Source of the DNA: Branchiostoma floridae
Lineage: Eukaryota > Chordata > Leptocardii > Amphioxiformes > Branchiostomatidae
NCBI RefSeq assembly: GCF_000003815.2
Contig: NC_049991.1
Location: 15,332,202 to 15,396,201 of the forward strand
Direction: 5' to 3'
Length of the DNA: 64,000 bases
The translations under genes and the position numbers were made by a program. The notes beneath the pieces are model-generated. The model did not search any database, was not told the DNA's origin, and saw nothing but the letters and a program-made list of their open reading frames with translations. Within the stretch, counting starts at the first letter, position 1. The number at the start of each line of letters is the position of its first letter. Below are positions 25,601-38,300 of the stretch, one piece after another.

Positions 25601-28600
25601 AGAAGATAAGGATTCTTAATAATACTTGTTTCAATAGGAAATTTTCTACTAATTTGTACCACTTAGTAGCAATGGACCTCTACTAGGTCACAATGGCCAG
25701 GTGGTCCTTATCTAAAGGTGATGACTTGTCTGTATCTGAAAAGCAGCAAGCAACATTAGCTTGTAAAGAATCCATGTATGTATGTGTGGGTGGGTGGATG
25801 GATGGCATTAACAGTCAGTACTGTAGGTGCTGGCTCATGAAGTCATTTCTGAACCTGAGTCAGCATAAAACATTGGCCAGGGAGAAATTCAAGTTCTTCT
25901 GAATTCAAGAGGCCAAGGTAGCTAACTGCCACGAATGGAGGCACCTTTTGTGGCTTGCTGGTTACAAAACTGACAGCCAATACTAGCGATCAGACAGTTT
26001 CCCCTGAAGCAAAATATGATGGCAGAAAGGCAATGATATTGTCTGGAGATGATAAAAAATAACAATTTTCAAGCAAAATACTCATAAATCAAATTACTAT
26101 AGATTATAATATAATCAAACACTGGATACCACTACATTCCAACTACTTAAAAGACCTAAATAAATGCAAGTTACACTATCTGATAGAGTGCCCTTCTGGA
26201 AGAGAGAGCCTATATGTAGGAATATTCTAATAATACCAGGTAATTCCCATTGCAGCAGTTGATAGATACGACAACTTTAACACACTATGGACACATCACA
26301 TTTAGCAGGTGCCCTCATGCTTGCCCCGCAATTACTGCCCACCACTAGCCTCTATTACTGCCACTGTTATCAATGTAAGGTGGTGTCAATGGGATCACAC
26401 AGGGGTAATTAAAAAAAGGGCCACATTTCCATCAAGACCAAGGGTGTCTACACACACTTCACTGGGAATAAACCATTTACAATAAGACTTTGTGAATACC
26501 AATAAGTTTTTCAGGTATTTGTTGGTGTGAAGATGATCAACTAATACAACATATGTAAACTAGGACCATATTTGCATAATTAATGAGAAACACATATAAT
26601 AAATCAGTCATCGCCATTTGACGAAGGTCAGGGGCCTCCTTCAGTTTTAAGCACTCGCCCCTCCCCAGCTATATTTCAGATTTCAGGTAAAATAAAATAA
26701 AAAAGGACAACTATGTTATGATTGCCTCATAAGATTTGAATCATAAGATCAAATCAATAACACAAATAACTGAACAACCCAGTTGATGTCTTCCATCCTC
26801 AAAAATAGGCCAGCTGACTATTCAGACTAATTACAAAATCAAAGTTCTACTAATAGTACTATCATGGGAAATGGATTCATCATGTGGTCACATTAATATA
26901 AATTGCTAGCACAGAAGCACAGCAAACACTCATTAGTAAATGATGTTCTCCTAATTTGATTATTGTCACAAAAAATCAATGGCATGGAATGACGCTTAAC
27001 AGAGAGGGGAGGAGTTGCTACAATCAAAGGTGACATGCTAGGACAGGAATGATTATTCTTGTCATAGTAATCTAGACAATAAAGGTAATCATTTACTATT
27101 ATCACAAATATAACTTAAGACAGGAATGATAATTCTTGTCCAGTAATCTAAACAATCATCAAATTACCAACGTTCAACAAATGAACAAAAGCATCTATTT
27201 TCCAAGCACATCCCAGCCATTTACACCATTAAGAAGGATGCTTTTTCCACATTAAATATAAAATGCCCTGATCACAATGTCATGCATCTTTGCATTACAA
27301 CTCCTACAGGGAGTACCTGCTTCTATTCTACTTTCTTGCCTTGAGGCCTACTAACCCTTCTCATGTGTAAAAATACAAGGAACCCCCTGATAGTAGTCAC
27401 CCACCATTCTCCTATAGTAAAAATACATGGAACCCCCTGACAGAAGCCATCAAAAGGGGTGCCCAGAGATGGAGCTGCACATTGACGCATCACCGTACAG
27501 TAGAGCGGGTACCGCTCACCTCTGGATGACTCCACACTGAGCTGGCACTGATGGCCATGTAATGTAGGCTTTATGAAGGTGACCCCAACCATCAATTACG
27601 GTGCATCAAGCCCTGAAAATACCAGGACTTTGGTCCCTAAGTGCTACTCACTGTGAGCACACAATACAAATTCTGACGCCGACAAAGCAATAGAAATGCA
27701 ATCTTTGTGCTTCGACTACAATCTAATTATTAGAAGAATGTACATACCACAATCTAATAATGTGCATCTCTCCACCCCAGTCTCTCCAAAATTAGCTGTA
27801 ATCCACAGAAATCAATACAATCCAAAACATGTATGAGACACCACCTGTGTGTCAAAGTAATGAAAAAAGCCTGTACCTTTGAATCATATCAGAACTGTAC
27901 AGGAACAGGAAGGAACATCCTGAAGCCGGGCTTGTAGATTGCGATCACACTGCCTCCAGCTTTGAATGCGGCACACAGTGCTCGTCTTCGGGAAGCAGAA
28001 AAAAATCATTCATGAGCGCCCATCCACAAACTAATTTACGAGCGCAATCTCCCGGTACAGTTACCATCTATAGAGTTGGTGGGATGACAAATGTTATCCT
28101 CGCTGTATCACCATCGGTCACGGAGAACAGAACGTGTGGCTCGTGTGGCTTAGCAGATGCCAAGTGCAAACTGCGCATGTAGCACGCTCCTGTAGTAAAC
28201 TTTCATTGCCTGAGGTTATGCTCTACTAATTATCAGAAGCATGCAAACTCCTTCCCAAAGATAAAAGATCTACTTGATACAAATACATGTGCATCTTGCA
28301 TGCTTAATCCTTACCTTTTTTTCAGACTGTACACTGTATGTTATAACTGTATGGTACATGATTCCTCAATTTTCAATTAACACTTCCAACAGAGATTCTA
28401 GTACATAAAAACCTGTAATGCATGTAATACATCCATTTGTGGCCTGTAGGGATTTGCCAATGGCTCCATGAAGAATGTTATTGTTAAAATCAGCAATTTG
28501 CCACACCGTAAGTCATTATTCAAAACTTAATGGTACAAAGGTCATTTTAATCATTCATCTTTATAGAAATTTTTTTAATGATAGAATCAAATCTGAAAAT

Positions 28601-30111
28601 CAAATTCTGGTAAATAAAGTGGAAAAATCTCTTTTACACTTTTTTTCCTAAAAACTTCCCCTGCCTAACCTTCTAAATGAACATCATCCTTTGTATCATC
28701 GTTGAGACAGAGCGATTGATGGGTTTTGCGTGAAAGCAAGGTGAGTTATGAATATGGTATATTGTATACTGGAGGACCTTTCAAAAAAAGATGGAGCTGT
28801 ATCAAATATCTGGATGCACAATTTAATAAATAATTCAATAGTACCCTAAGGCAAAGGGATGTTTGTCCAAATGGCTGACAACTAACTGTATATCATATGC
28901 ATCCATGTCAATAGGAAATGTCTCATGATGGTAAGGTTATATGGACTCCGTGAACTGCTGATATATGCATTTTGACTTCTGAATTTTTTGCAAAAGATGA
29001 GTATACAGCATGAGCAGTACCAGCCATCCCTTCGTATTGTGCTGCATGTCATGTTGGCATCATGCATACAATCCTACAAAAAGATATTAGTTATGGTGAG
29101 GTGTGTAACAGAGTCATCATACCAACAAGCCTTTGCCAATATTTCATCTAAAGTATGGCTCCATTTCAGTCCCGAATTCACTATTTTTAGGCACAGCAAT
29201 TTACATCGACAGCCTTGCTGATTTGCTCTGATAAAAATACCATCAGTTTCACAATCTTCAATCACTACTAGTACATGGCTATTAACTTAATGTACATGCA
29301 TGTTGTTAGCATGCTGCTCATTTGACATCAGATCCTAGCTAGTATCCATCAAACCTAAGCTCACTTGACCTGCAAGTTGGCCTAAAATGGTGAGCACTGC
29401 AGTTGGTGCTGTGAGTAGTGACGTTTCTGTCACCACGGGTAACTGAAAGGCGCTACACGCTGATATAAGCTTCAGATACCAGCAACCTGCTGACTAATGC
29501 TCTCATGCTTGCTATGATTAATGGGCGAGTAAGGAAACTCCAAGTTAGAGCGCTATGGTACCGATCTGTTATCTTGCCATCGTGCGTCACCTCACCACGC
29601 ATTTTGAATCAGAGTTTGCTGTGGAAGTCAAGAAAAAATGGTCTACTATCATCTTAACTACACTAAAATGAAAGATTTGGTGACAATCTTAGCCTGGGTA
29701 CCATCCGATTTCTACCGGGGCTCCTTACACTCGCTTCCTTTTTAGGGGAGTGAGTGTATTAAGCCCCGGTAGAAATTGTATGGTACCCAGGCTAGACAAT
29801 CTGGGATATTTACAACAATCTAAGATTTTGCAATCTAGGCACAGATACACTCATACAACACATTGCACATGACTCATGAGCAATTGCCAACAATAACAAG
29901 AGCTTATCCTACCTTGTATCAGTAGAGTGTTTAATATGCATAGGGTTCTACATCTCACGCCTGGAGGCAGGATGTACCCATGCTGTTCCCCGAGAGCTAC
30001 AATCAATAACTCGCCGTGAAAAATTGAAGAAGCAAGCGGGCAACAAATGGAGGACAACTCTCATCCCGGGCTGACCAATCCAGCTAATGCACACGAGGAT
30101 TAAGTTCAGGC
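22615..30111. other. Probable TBC1D16 5' intron, second part
   Basis: No coding exon recognised. Small direct repeats occur at 27041-27079 / 27119-27156 (GACAGGAATGATTATTCTTG and a near copy) and around 27366-27448 (GTAAAAATACAAGGAACCCC and a near copy, 48 bp apart). The block at about 27950-28180 is somewhat richer in CpG and could hold a regulatory element or alternative first exon, but nothing specific supports this. Confidence 0.5.
29690..29794. mobile_element. Palindromic MITE with 8-bp target duplication
   Basis: This 105-bp element is almost entirely an inverted repeat. It starts TAGCCTGGGTACCATCCGAT and ends with the complement, ...GTATGGTACCCAGGCTA. The direct repeat GACAATCT flanks it at 29682-29689 and 29795-29802. 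Its interior (TTTCTACCGGGGCTCCTTAC and its complement) is shared with the element at 50745-50855. An 8-bp target-site duplication suggests a hAT-type transposase mobilised it (inference). Confidence 0.85.
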
Positions 30112-30211
30112 NNNNNNNNNNNNNNNNNNNNNNNNNNNNNNNNNNNNNNNNNNNNNNNNNNNNNNNNNNNNNNNNNNNNNNNNNNNNNNNNNNNNNNNNN
30201 NNNNNNNNNNN
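30112..30211. other. Assembly gap (100 N)
   Basis: A run of exactly 100 N, which usually denotes a gap of unknown length. Confidence 1.
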
Positions 30212-30695
30212 AGATGCATATTTTTTTCAATCAAAGATGAGTTCTTAACATTGTAATTACTTTATCTGCTGCTTTATTTCCATTGGGCATATTGCTGTTA
30301 CTTATGTAGTGGGCCCCCTGGAAATCAACTAAAAAATTGAAGGGGCTACCCACATGTCTGGAGATGAATAAATAAATAAATAAACTAGTCTATTACTTCT
30401 TCCTTTGAGATACATAGAAAAAATGTAACTTAAGTTAGAACAAAAGCTCTCAAGAGTACAAGTGGACTTATAGTTATAGCAAAATAGTGTGGCCTTGAAC
30501 AAGAACCAAATTGCATCTTAAAGCATTGTAAAGAGAAACAAATAAATAAACATTGTCTATTATGACTGACTTAGCAGCTGGCAGAAAATATGCATAACGT
30601 AAACATTGTACATTGTTGGGTTGCTGACAGGTTGGCGATCAGGTACAAAGACCATATACATCAAAAACTTAAACAATTCGGACAGGTCATGACCA

Positions 30696-30880
30696 AACTG
30701 GTGGCACAGTGAGCAGTTGCGGGATGGTAACTTTGTGGTTATCTAGGGTCGATGACTCAGAAACTGGAGGTATCAGGTCCCGTAAGTTGCGCCCTTGGGA
30801 AAGGTGCTTTACACCAAAATATTTTTCACTCAGCTCAGGTGTAAATAAGTACCTAACTTAGGCTGAGGACATTCCTCAGG
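30696..30880 (+). repeat. tRNA-derived SINE-like copy
   Basis: The segment carries GCCCTTGGGAAAGGTGCTTT, then ACACC...CTCAGGTGTAAATAAGTACCT. It shares this order with the copy at 37672-37860, and its tail structure resembles the copies at 40196-40360 and 60455-60745. The head, GGTGGCACAGTGAGCAGTTG, is tRNA-like. Confidence 0.6.
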
Positions 30881-31549
30881 TAGGACCTTGTGTTTGACAA
30901 GAGTTCCACATAAAGCATGTTAAAGAACCCACCACACTTTAATCATATAAGAGTAGGTGTCCATCTACTGTGAGTGGATCAAATATATCAGGTTGGATAT
31001 GCAGCTTGTGCTCTTGAACAGTACAAACCTGGTGTGTTATGCCATTATGGGGTTTACATGGGGATGTAATACAAACAATGACACAAACAAATTATCTACT
31101 TTTTCCAGCAGTATTCCACTGTTAGGTATTTCTGCAGCTGCAGTGGTCTGAACATCTTGCAGCTGCAGTCTTTTTTCAAAATGATCTCTCCACTTTTCCA
31201 GTCGAGGTACTACAAAAAGTAAAACATCTTGCGGAGCATAAAGTTCAGGAGAAGTGTTGCATTATGTAAATACAACCAACAGATATCGCACGGTCCGGTT
31301 TCCTGACATTTTGATGGAGTGTTCCTTATCATCGTCCAACAGTAACAGCAGGCGCCTTTCGCTGAAAAAAAATCCCACCCGGACTTACACAGTCGCACTT
31401 ACTCCTGCGCCTGGCAAGAACGAAACAGCGCTTTTAATCGCACTTACTTCCCCGCTGAGATCAATGTTACAACGCAGACCACATCATCTAGTACGTGTCC
31501 ACAAATTATTTGTCAAAAACAAAAGGAAAAGTTAGGGAAGCACCGTTAC

Positions 31550-31765
31550 CTTGAAATTCCGGATGTCAAATTTCTCTGTCTGTGTGGCTGTGCCTCCGCA
31601 AAAATAAGTCACAGGTTGAAGACAGATTAAGCCTACTTGTTATCCGACATTGCAAAAGTGGTCGAAAAGCGCCTGGTCTACCTCAGGAGCGCCCAGAAAT
31701 AGCAAAACACGACGGACAATGATGAGGACGACACGAACACATTTGCAAACCCGCCATGATTAATC
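31550..31765 (-). other. Possible non-coding first exon of TBC1D16
   Basis: On the minus strand a good splice donor occurs at 31550/31549 (TTTCAAG followed by GTAACGG), preceded by a GC- and CpG-enriched stretch. The position, about 540 bp divergent from the CCDC40 start, would suit a bidirectional promoter with TBC1D16 leaving to the left. The 5' end given is only a guess, and no transcript evidence is available. Confidence 0.3.
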
Positions 31766-32288
31766 TGGAATGGTCCACCAGACAAGTAAAGGGGGTACTA
31801 AATATTCATGATGAAGACTACAAATTCTTTTTGAATAAAATTGATAATATTGTACTAGAAGAATTTTTTTAATTGATTGAATGTTCTTGAATTTTAAATG
31901 ACTTGTGTACTTTATGTTTGATTCTAAGATATTGAGAAAGTTGTGTCAACAAGAGCACCACATGATAAAATGAAACCTCTCAAAATTGTGACTTGTCGAA
32001 GACCAGTCCATCTAGTCATATAGGTGTAAATAAGATCATTAATCGTCTTAATAAAAACAATATCCTTCTATAAAAGTTATGATTATGTCTTAGAATATTG
32101 ATTATTTTTATATTTAAAGTAATTTTAGATTTTAATATCATTTTATCGGGATATTCCTAAAATTGGGTATTTCGGTACAATTTATTTTACCATGTAATTA
32201 ATGGCTTCGTCCAATTTTCTCGTTCCCAGGATAATGACCACGGGGTGCTGAGAACGAGTTTCCTTCCCGTGATCCTTCAGAGTGTTTT

Positions 32289-32302
32289 CCTACCTTGGCA
32301 AC
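32289..32302 (+). promoter_or_regulatory. RFX X-box-like motif 8 bp before the CCDC40 ATG
   Basis: CCTACCTTGGCAAC fits the split RFX palindrome GTTRCC-N2-RGCAAC with a perfect right half (GGCAAC) and an imperfect left half. RFX and FOXJ1 factors control motile-cilium genes in animals, and CCDC40 is such a gene. The site is closer to the ATG than usual, so it may be 5' UTR or core promoter. Confidence 0.4.
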
Positions 32303-32309
32303 AACCAAC

Positions 32310-35300
32310 ATGGCGGATCAAGAGGATAGGTACGAAATTTGTGATTTTCCTTCGACGTTTCCTAATGAAAATCAAAGAGTATCATAGTATCTGACGTGTC
32401 TATCGTGTTTTTAAAAACTTTAGATCTTTTTAGTTAAGCTGAATCTCTCAAGTTGGCAAAAATCATTGTGTTTTATGAAGTTTTTGGTCAGTCAATCAGG
32501 TGCTATTAAAGCTACGTTGATTGTTATGGTTTCTGATTCTAAGACAAAGAAATTTGGAAACTAAATGTTGTTGAAATTATGACCTCTTGAGTTTGTCGAC
32601 ACAGCCTAAGCGTTTCAAATGCATGTATTTGATAAGGATTAAGTATTATCCTATTCTGTTGAGTAAGCAATTTACATGTCTTGCTAAAGTTGCTTGTACG
32701 TTTACCAGTTTTTATAGTATCAATGATACTGTAAATGCAATTAATTTCGCGGGGATTTAATTTCGCGGTAGCGGGAAAAATGACTTTTCGCGGTGGATTT
32801 AAGTTCGCGGTAACACCATAGACTGCAATCTAAGACCATAGTAGAAAAATGTTCGCGGTGGATTTAAATTCGCGGTGCAGTGGTCACCGCGAAAACCGCG
32901 AACATTAATCCACCGCGAACATTTATGCATTTACAGTATCATAGATGAAATCAACATCATTTTGATAGTTGCTGTTGACAATACAACTACAAGAAAGAGT
33001 AGAGTAGAGCAGATTAGATTCTTCCATTGGGAAGCAGTTTTCTGCTGTTGCAACTGTGGCTTTTCAAATGGCAAATTTAGCAGTGTAATGACCACAAACA
33101 GTATTGATGGCTGCATCCTAAACAAGGAGGTTCTTGATCCTAAACAACAAAGTAAACATAAAAGAAATGTTACAGACAGTTAAGTCATGAAGTTGCGAAA
33201 ATGAAACCATAACTGAGTCTTGATATGACTATAGTATGATATGGCTACATGAGACACAGTTAGAAAATAAGAATTAACATGACCTGCATTATATTAGCCT
33301 GGATGCCAGACTGTTTCCAGGGTCTATACAGCCTGACTCCTTGGCTCTGGGGCCAACTAGCCTTACTAAACTCTGCCCCCAGCGGCTGGCTCTACGAGGG
33401 GGTCATTAACCCCAGCCTGGGATGGGAGAGGATGGGGCCAACATGCCACCAAGGAAATTCTAAAGCAGGCCCTGAGTTAGACCCTGATAGATGTCATTGA
33501 GATTGGGTCGGCGTCTGGTATCCAGGATAACAATATAATTACAGATATCCCATTTGAATAACACCTGTTGTTACACAGATGATAATGGTGTCACCTTTTC
33601 TCCCCCAGACCCCCATCAGTGAAGGAAGGAGAGGAAGCTGAGCAGCCTCCTCCTGAAGCAGAGGCGCCTCCTGGTGAGTCTATCGCTTACTGCAGTTTCA
33701 AGATTCAGAAACTCTCATTCTCAACGATTGCAAATCAACTTGCATAAGGCAGTTGTTGACTTGACCCCTCATTCATGATAATGATTATGGAGTTATTTGC
33801 GCAGCTCTTTTTTTGTTTGTGTTAACTACAGAACCTGTAGTTTGTTACATGTACAATGTGCCTCCATAAAAAAGCTAATTGTTTTGGGTGTCAGTGTGTG
33901 TGTTCGAATGTCTGTGTTTGTTGGTCAGTGTGTTTGTGTTTCCGGAGATTTGAGGTCAGTATAATTTAAAGACCTCTGGTTGGGTTGTAATGAGGTATGT
34001 GGGTAGGTCTTTGGAGGATGAAGCTCAAGACTGATCATTGGTCTCCCGGTGGCTGTCCTTGGTACTGAAGAAGAATTATTGGGTTTTGAATATCTTGTTG
34101 AAGGAAATGGTTGAATTACAATGCACTTTGTTTCTGTAACTGTAAAGCGGAGGCAGCAGAAGCCTTGGAGGTGCCTGCAGAGGAGAAAGCCGCCAGCAGG
34201 CCTGCATCAGCCAAGTCGGGCAAGTCTGTCACTGATGTGGTGTCACAGGTCACGGTTCAAGCTTTGAAGGAGGTGAGTATCTCTGCTAACACAACTTACT
34301 ATGAAGTATAGTCCCTCATTGATTACCTCTTAAGATAATCATCATTTGGGAGAGTTCTTCACTTTGATGAATTTTTTTTAACTTAGTAAATTCTTTTGGT
34401 GTATTGAAAAATATGTATATACTCAGAAAACAAATGGTGTTCATTAGCTTCATGTATACTTGACTTGTTGGAACAGTGTTATTTCTATGCAAGTGTAGGA
34501 ATATCATTGTAAATTAGCCTGGTATCATACCATATTAAAGCTCCAAAGTCTCTTCTGTCCTAGTCTTCCGCGTATTTGCGGCGAGTACAGAAGATACTAA
34601 TTGTGAATGTGATGTTCAGCTATATGTACCAAGAGCGGTGAAATCACTTTTAAGAAAAGTGATCACTGTCTACCTTATGATTATCACCCAATTGATCATG
34701 CATGTATCCTCAAAACCTCATCACTGAGCTTGGCTCTAACCTGTGCATGTCTCGTGTCGTTCCATCTATCCGTCGTCCTCCCTTCACAGCCGTCAGGAGA
34801 GGAAGAGGTAACCAGTGCTGTATCACCGTTATTCACTGTGTGTCTAACAGCATTGTTGTGAACTAGTTCTTCTGCGTGGTTGTGTTTTGTGTTTTAGAGT
34901 CACGTTTCCTTTGTTCCCATGCACACACTGTGTATATGTACAATGTATACCTGGTACAATTGCTGTGGTTTTAGGATAGAGTTTATATCTATTTGTTGTG
35001 ATGTTGAGAACCTCAGCTAAGTGTTTGCTGTTGGTTTCTCTTCTAATTTAATATGCTCACCACTTGGTTTCTTTGTGTTGATTAGATAATAATACCTAGA
35101 TGATCAGATTTCTACAAGTGTGTGTGATTTTTCTTTCCAGGTGAACTTGGTTGACAATGTGTGTTTGGCTGCAGTGAAGTTATCCCAGTATAATATAATA
35201 TCTCTGGAAGTCGTTTTCTAGTTTGACAATTGCATCACACATTTCCTCACATTTACAGTTCAAGTTACCAGACATGCCTGCAGAACAGGCAGCGGAGGGA

Positions 35301-38300
35301 GGGGAGGAGCAGCAGCCAACAGAACAGCCAGCAGAGGGGGAGGTTGCAGAGGGAGAACAGCCAGGAGATGTAGAACAGCCAGAAGGTGAAATTTAGGACA
35401 TAACATATGAAACATGTCGATCAACCTTTTAACTGAACCCTAAAATAGGTTGACATACAAATACATGTAGAACTGAACCTTTCCTATTTTCAATTACAAA
35501 AAATAAATGGGATTGGATGACACTAACTAGCCTCTATAGCAGGATCTAGGGCTTCTTTTTCTGATGGCATAGATGGTAATTGAACTTGGTTACTATTACA
35601 CTCGTGTGACCCTAGTGCAATAGAAACCAAGTGCAATAGAAGTCAGGAAAAAAGTCCAAGAGCCTGCTAAGAAAGCTTACCTTTATCAATGAAAAACTCT
35701 CTTAAAAGCTACCATACAGAGGAAACATTCTAATTACCTTTTCTTGTTGCTCCAGGTGCTGAGCAGCCTGAGGCCGAACCATCTCAGCCCGTGGCAGAGG
35801 GGGAGGAAGCTCCTGCAGAGGCCCCTGCTGAAGGGGAGGTGGCAGCAGAGGAGGCTCCCCCTGCAGAAGAAGTGGAACGTCCCATGAGTGGAACCAAGCC
35901 TCCTTCTAAACCCACCAGCAGAGCAGGTAGACAATGGGACATTGTTGTAATGATCATGAACTAATCTAGGCTGAAGTATTCGTATGGCATTACGTTTTTT
36001 CAGAAAATACATCTCAGTACATATCATACTGTAGAAAAATAATGTTCTCGATACACAGCCAATGTGTGACTGGCATTTACCTGGCCAACTTTTGGTAACT
36101 TGTCATCAGCTACCTTTCATTCATTATTACTGATTCTTCCTTGGCATATTTTATTTTGCTCTGAGTGTTTAAATGAAACATAACGTTCTAGTATGAACAG
36201 CTTGTCCCTTGGATATCACCATTAGTTACAGTGAAGAATGGAGTTTGAAGTCCTTGTTGTCATGTGTTGGTCACAGGAAGTGCCAGGTCAGGTGGAGAGA
36301 GGCCCGGCAGTGGCCGGCCTGGCAGCGGTCGGCCTGGCAGCGGTCGGCCTGCAGAGGGGGAGAGGCCACCCAGTGGGCCTCGTGCTGCTAGTGAGGCTGG
36401 TAAGTCAAGGCAATGAAGACAAGGAATCATTATGATAGACTTTAATTCTAAATGGAACTTATGTGGCCTGGCTGTCTTACTGAGGGATGCCTATGGTAAA
36501 AAATACTAAAACTTTTAGTAAAAGATGTGAGTTAGCTTGAGGAATGCTTTGTCCTCCATACATTGTGTATCTTTGGAAATCCTCTAGCAGTATTTGTGGA
36601 TTACTATTTGTAATCATATCTAATAGTATTGCACAATCACGTAGTGTACAACAATATCTCTACTCTTACTGTGTAATTTGGACCTGTAACCAATATTTAG
36701 TGCATGTCGGGCACAGTTGATATTGAACCGCAAACTAGGAACAGACTGCCTTACTTCCAACGCACATGCAGGCAGTACAGTGTAAAGAAACCTCTCTCAT
36801 GGCTCTATCATATGCATTAATTAAACCCCAGGTTTGAGTGCTGGAGGAGTGAGCGCTGGTATGATCAGCACAGAGCTGCCGACGGGGATGACACGATTCG
36901 AGACACAGCCTGGGATGGACAGTGACCTGGAGGAGGGAGCAGAGGAGATGGAGGAGGCAGAGGAAGGGTACTCTGACACGGAGAGCGAGGGGGAGAGCGA
37001 GATGGTGGTTCTGGACCCTGACCACGTAAGCAGAGACTTGCATTTCTTTCCTCTGTGTAGTCAGTATGATCAGATCAGATGTGATTGTCAGCCATATTAA
37101 CCTGTTCTTCATTTTACTATTAGTATTACTAAAGACATTGATTTTGTAAGTCTGTATCCAATTGGTCATTGTAAGAAGCAGTTTCATGCACCATGTACAA
37201 AAATGCTATGTCTTAGTAAGTTACAAAAAGATGCATTGATTTTTCTTCTTCTTGTTATTCAATCTTTATTCAACAGAACAAATTAAAAGTACATACACAA
37301 GACAAACAATATAATATAAGAGTAGTAACACACAAACTGAATTGTGTACACTTTCTACTCAGTGAACACATTTCTGCAAGATCACCCATTTTCTGTAGAT
37401 GTATCGTTTATACTGATGGATAATTTCCATAGATAGGATGATATTTGATCATCTGACCCTTCCCCTCCCATCCAGCCCCTGATGCTCAGGTTCCAAAGGG
37501 CCCTGAATGCTCAGCTGTCCAGACAGAACCAAAGGATCACACTGGAGCTGAAGGAAATGGTGAGTCAACAGTTGTTGGAATGTGATGATAGTTGTTAATA
37601 GATAATATGTGAATAGGTCTTTGAAAGACAAAGGGTAAGGCTGATTTTGGGTCCCAAGCGGTGGTTTTCCTTGTTTAAGTGTAGAGCCGTCGGTTGTGGC
37701 GTTCGGCTCGGAATCTGTAGGTTCTGAGTTCAATCCCCACCGTGCCCCCGACGCTGTGCCCTTGGGAAAGGCACTTTACACGACCTTCCTCACTACACCC
37801 AGGTGTAAAAATGGGTACCTGGCTGACTTTGGTCGGGGAGGTGAAAGACAATCTTTACCTTCTGTCTGTACCGTGTATGTGGCACTGTTGATATGAGTTA
37901 CAAAACTTGAGTGCAGTGCCACATTGTCCTTGTCTGTCCAAGAGCAAAATAGAAAAAAAAAAGTGTAGAGCCTGTGAATGTCCCAGACTTACCATGCCTT
38001 GTGTACTACACAGCAAGAGGCCAAGAAGAGTAAGCACCAGGAGCGGGAGGACCTGTGAATAGGTTTTTGGAAGACTCAAAATAGAATATGTATAGAGCCT
38101 GTGAATGTCCCTGTCTAACCGTGCCTTGTGTACTACACAGCAAGAGGCCACGAAGAGTAAGCACCAGGAGCGTGAGGACCTGGGTGTGCAGCTGTACGGC
38201 CTGCAGCAGGAGCTGGCCAGGAACCAGATGAACCTGGAGAGGAAACACGACACCTACGCCAACGTGCACCAGGCCAAGCAGCAGGCAGAGGAGAAACTGG

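Larger units (their letters stand above)
32310..37025 (+). other. CCDC40: CCDC40 N-terminal low-complexity exons 1-8
   Basis: Residues 1-281 are acidic and Pro/Ala/Gln-rich, with no predicted fold. Blocks of EQP/AEGEE repeats fill exons 5-6. Exon 7 contains three tandem GSGRP units encoded by a 15-bp minisatellite. Exon 8 is rich in Glu/Asp and ends in VVLDPDH. Human CCDC40 has a similar acidic N-terminus ending in VVLDPDHPL. Exon 4 is a micro-exon of only 18 nt (PSGEEE, 34790-34807) with good splice sites. It can be skipped without changing frame, so it may be alternative. Confidence 0.85.

Noticed and set aside
27323-27595. 90-codon minus-strand frame
   Set aside because: It overlaps a local direct repeat and shows no homology or splice context.
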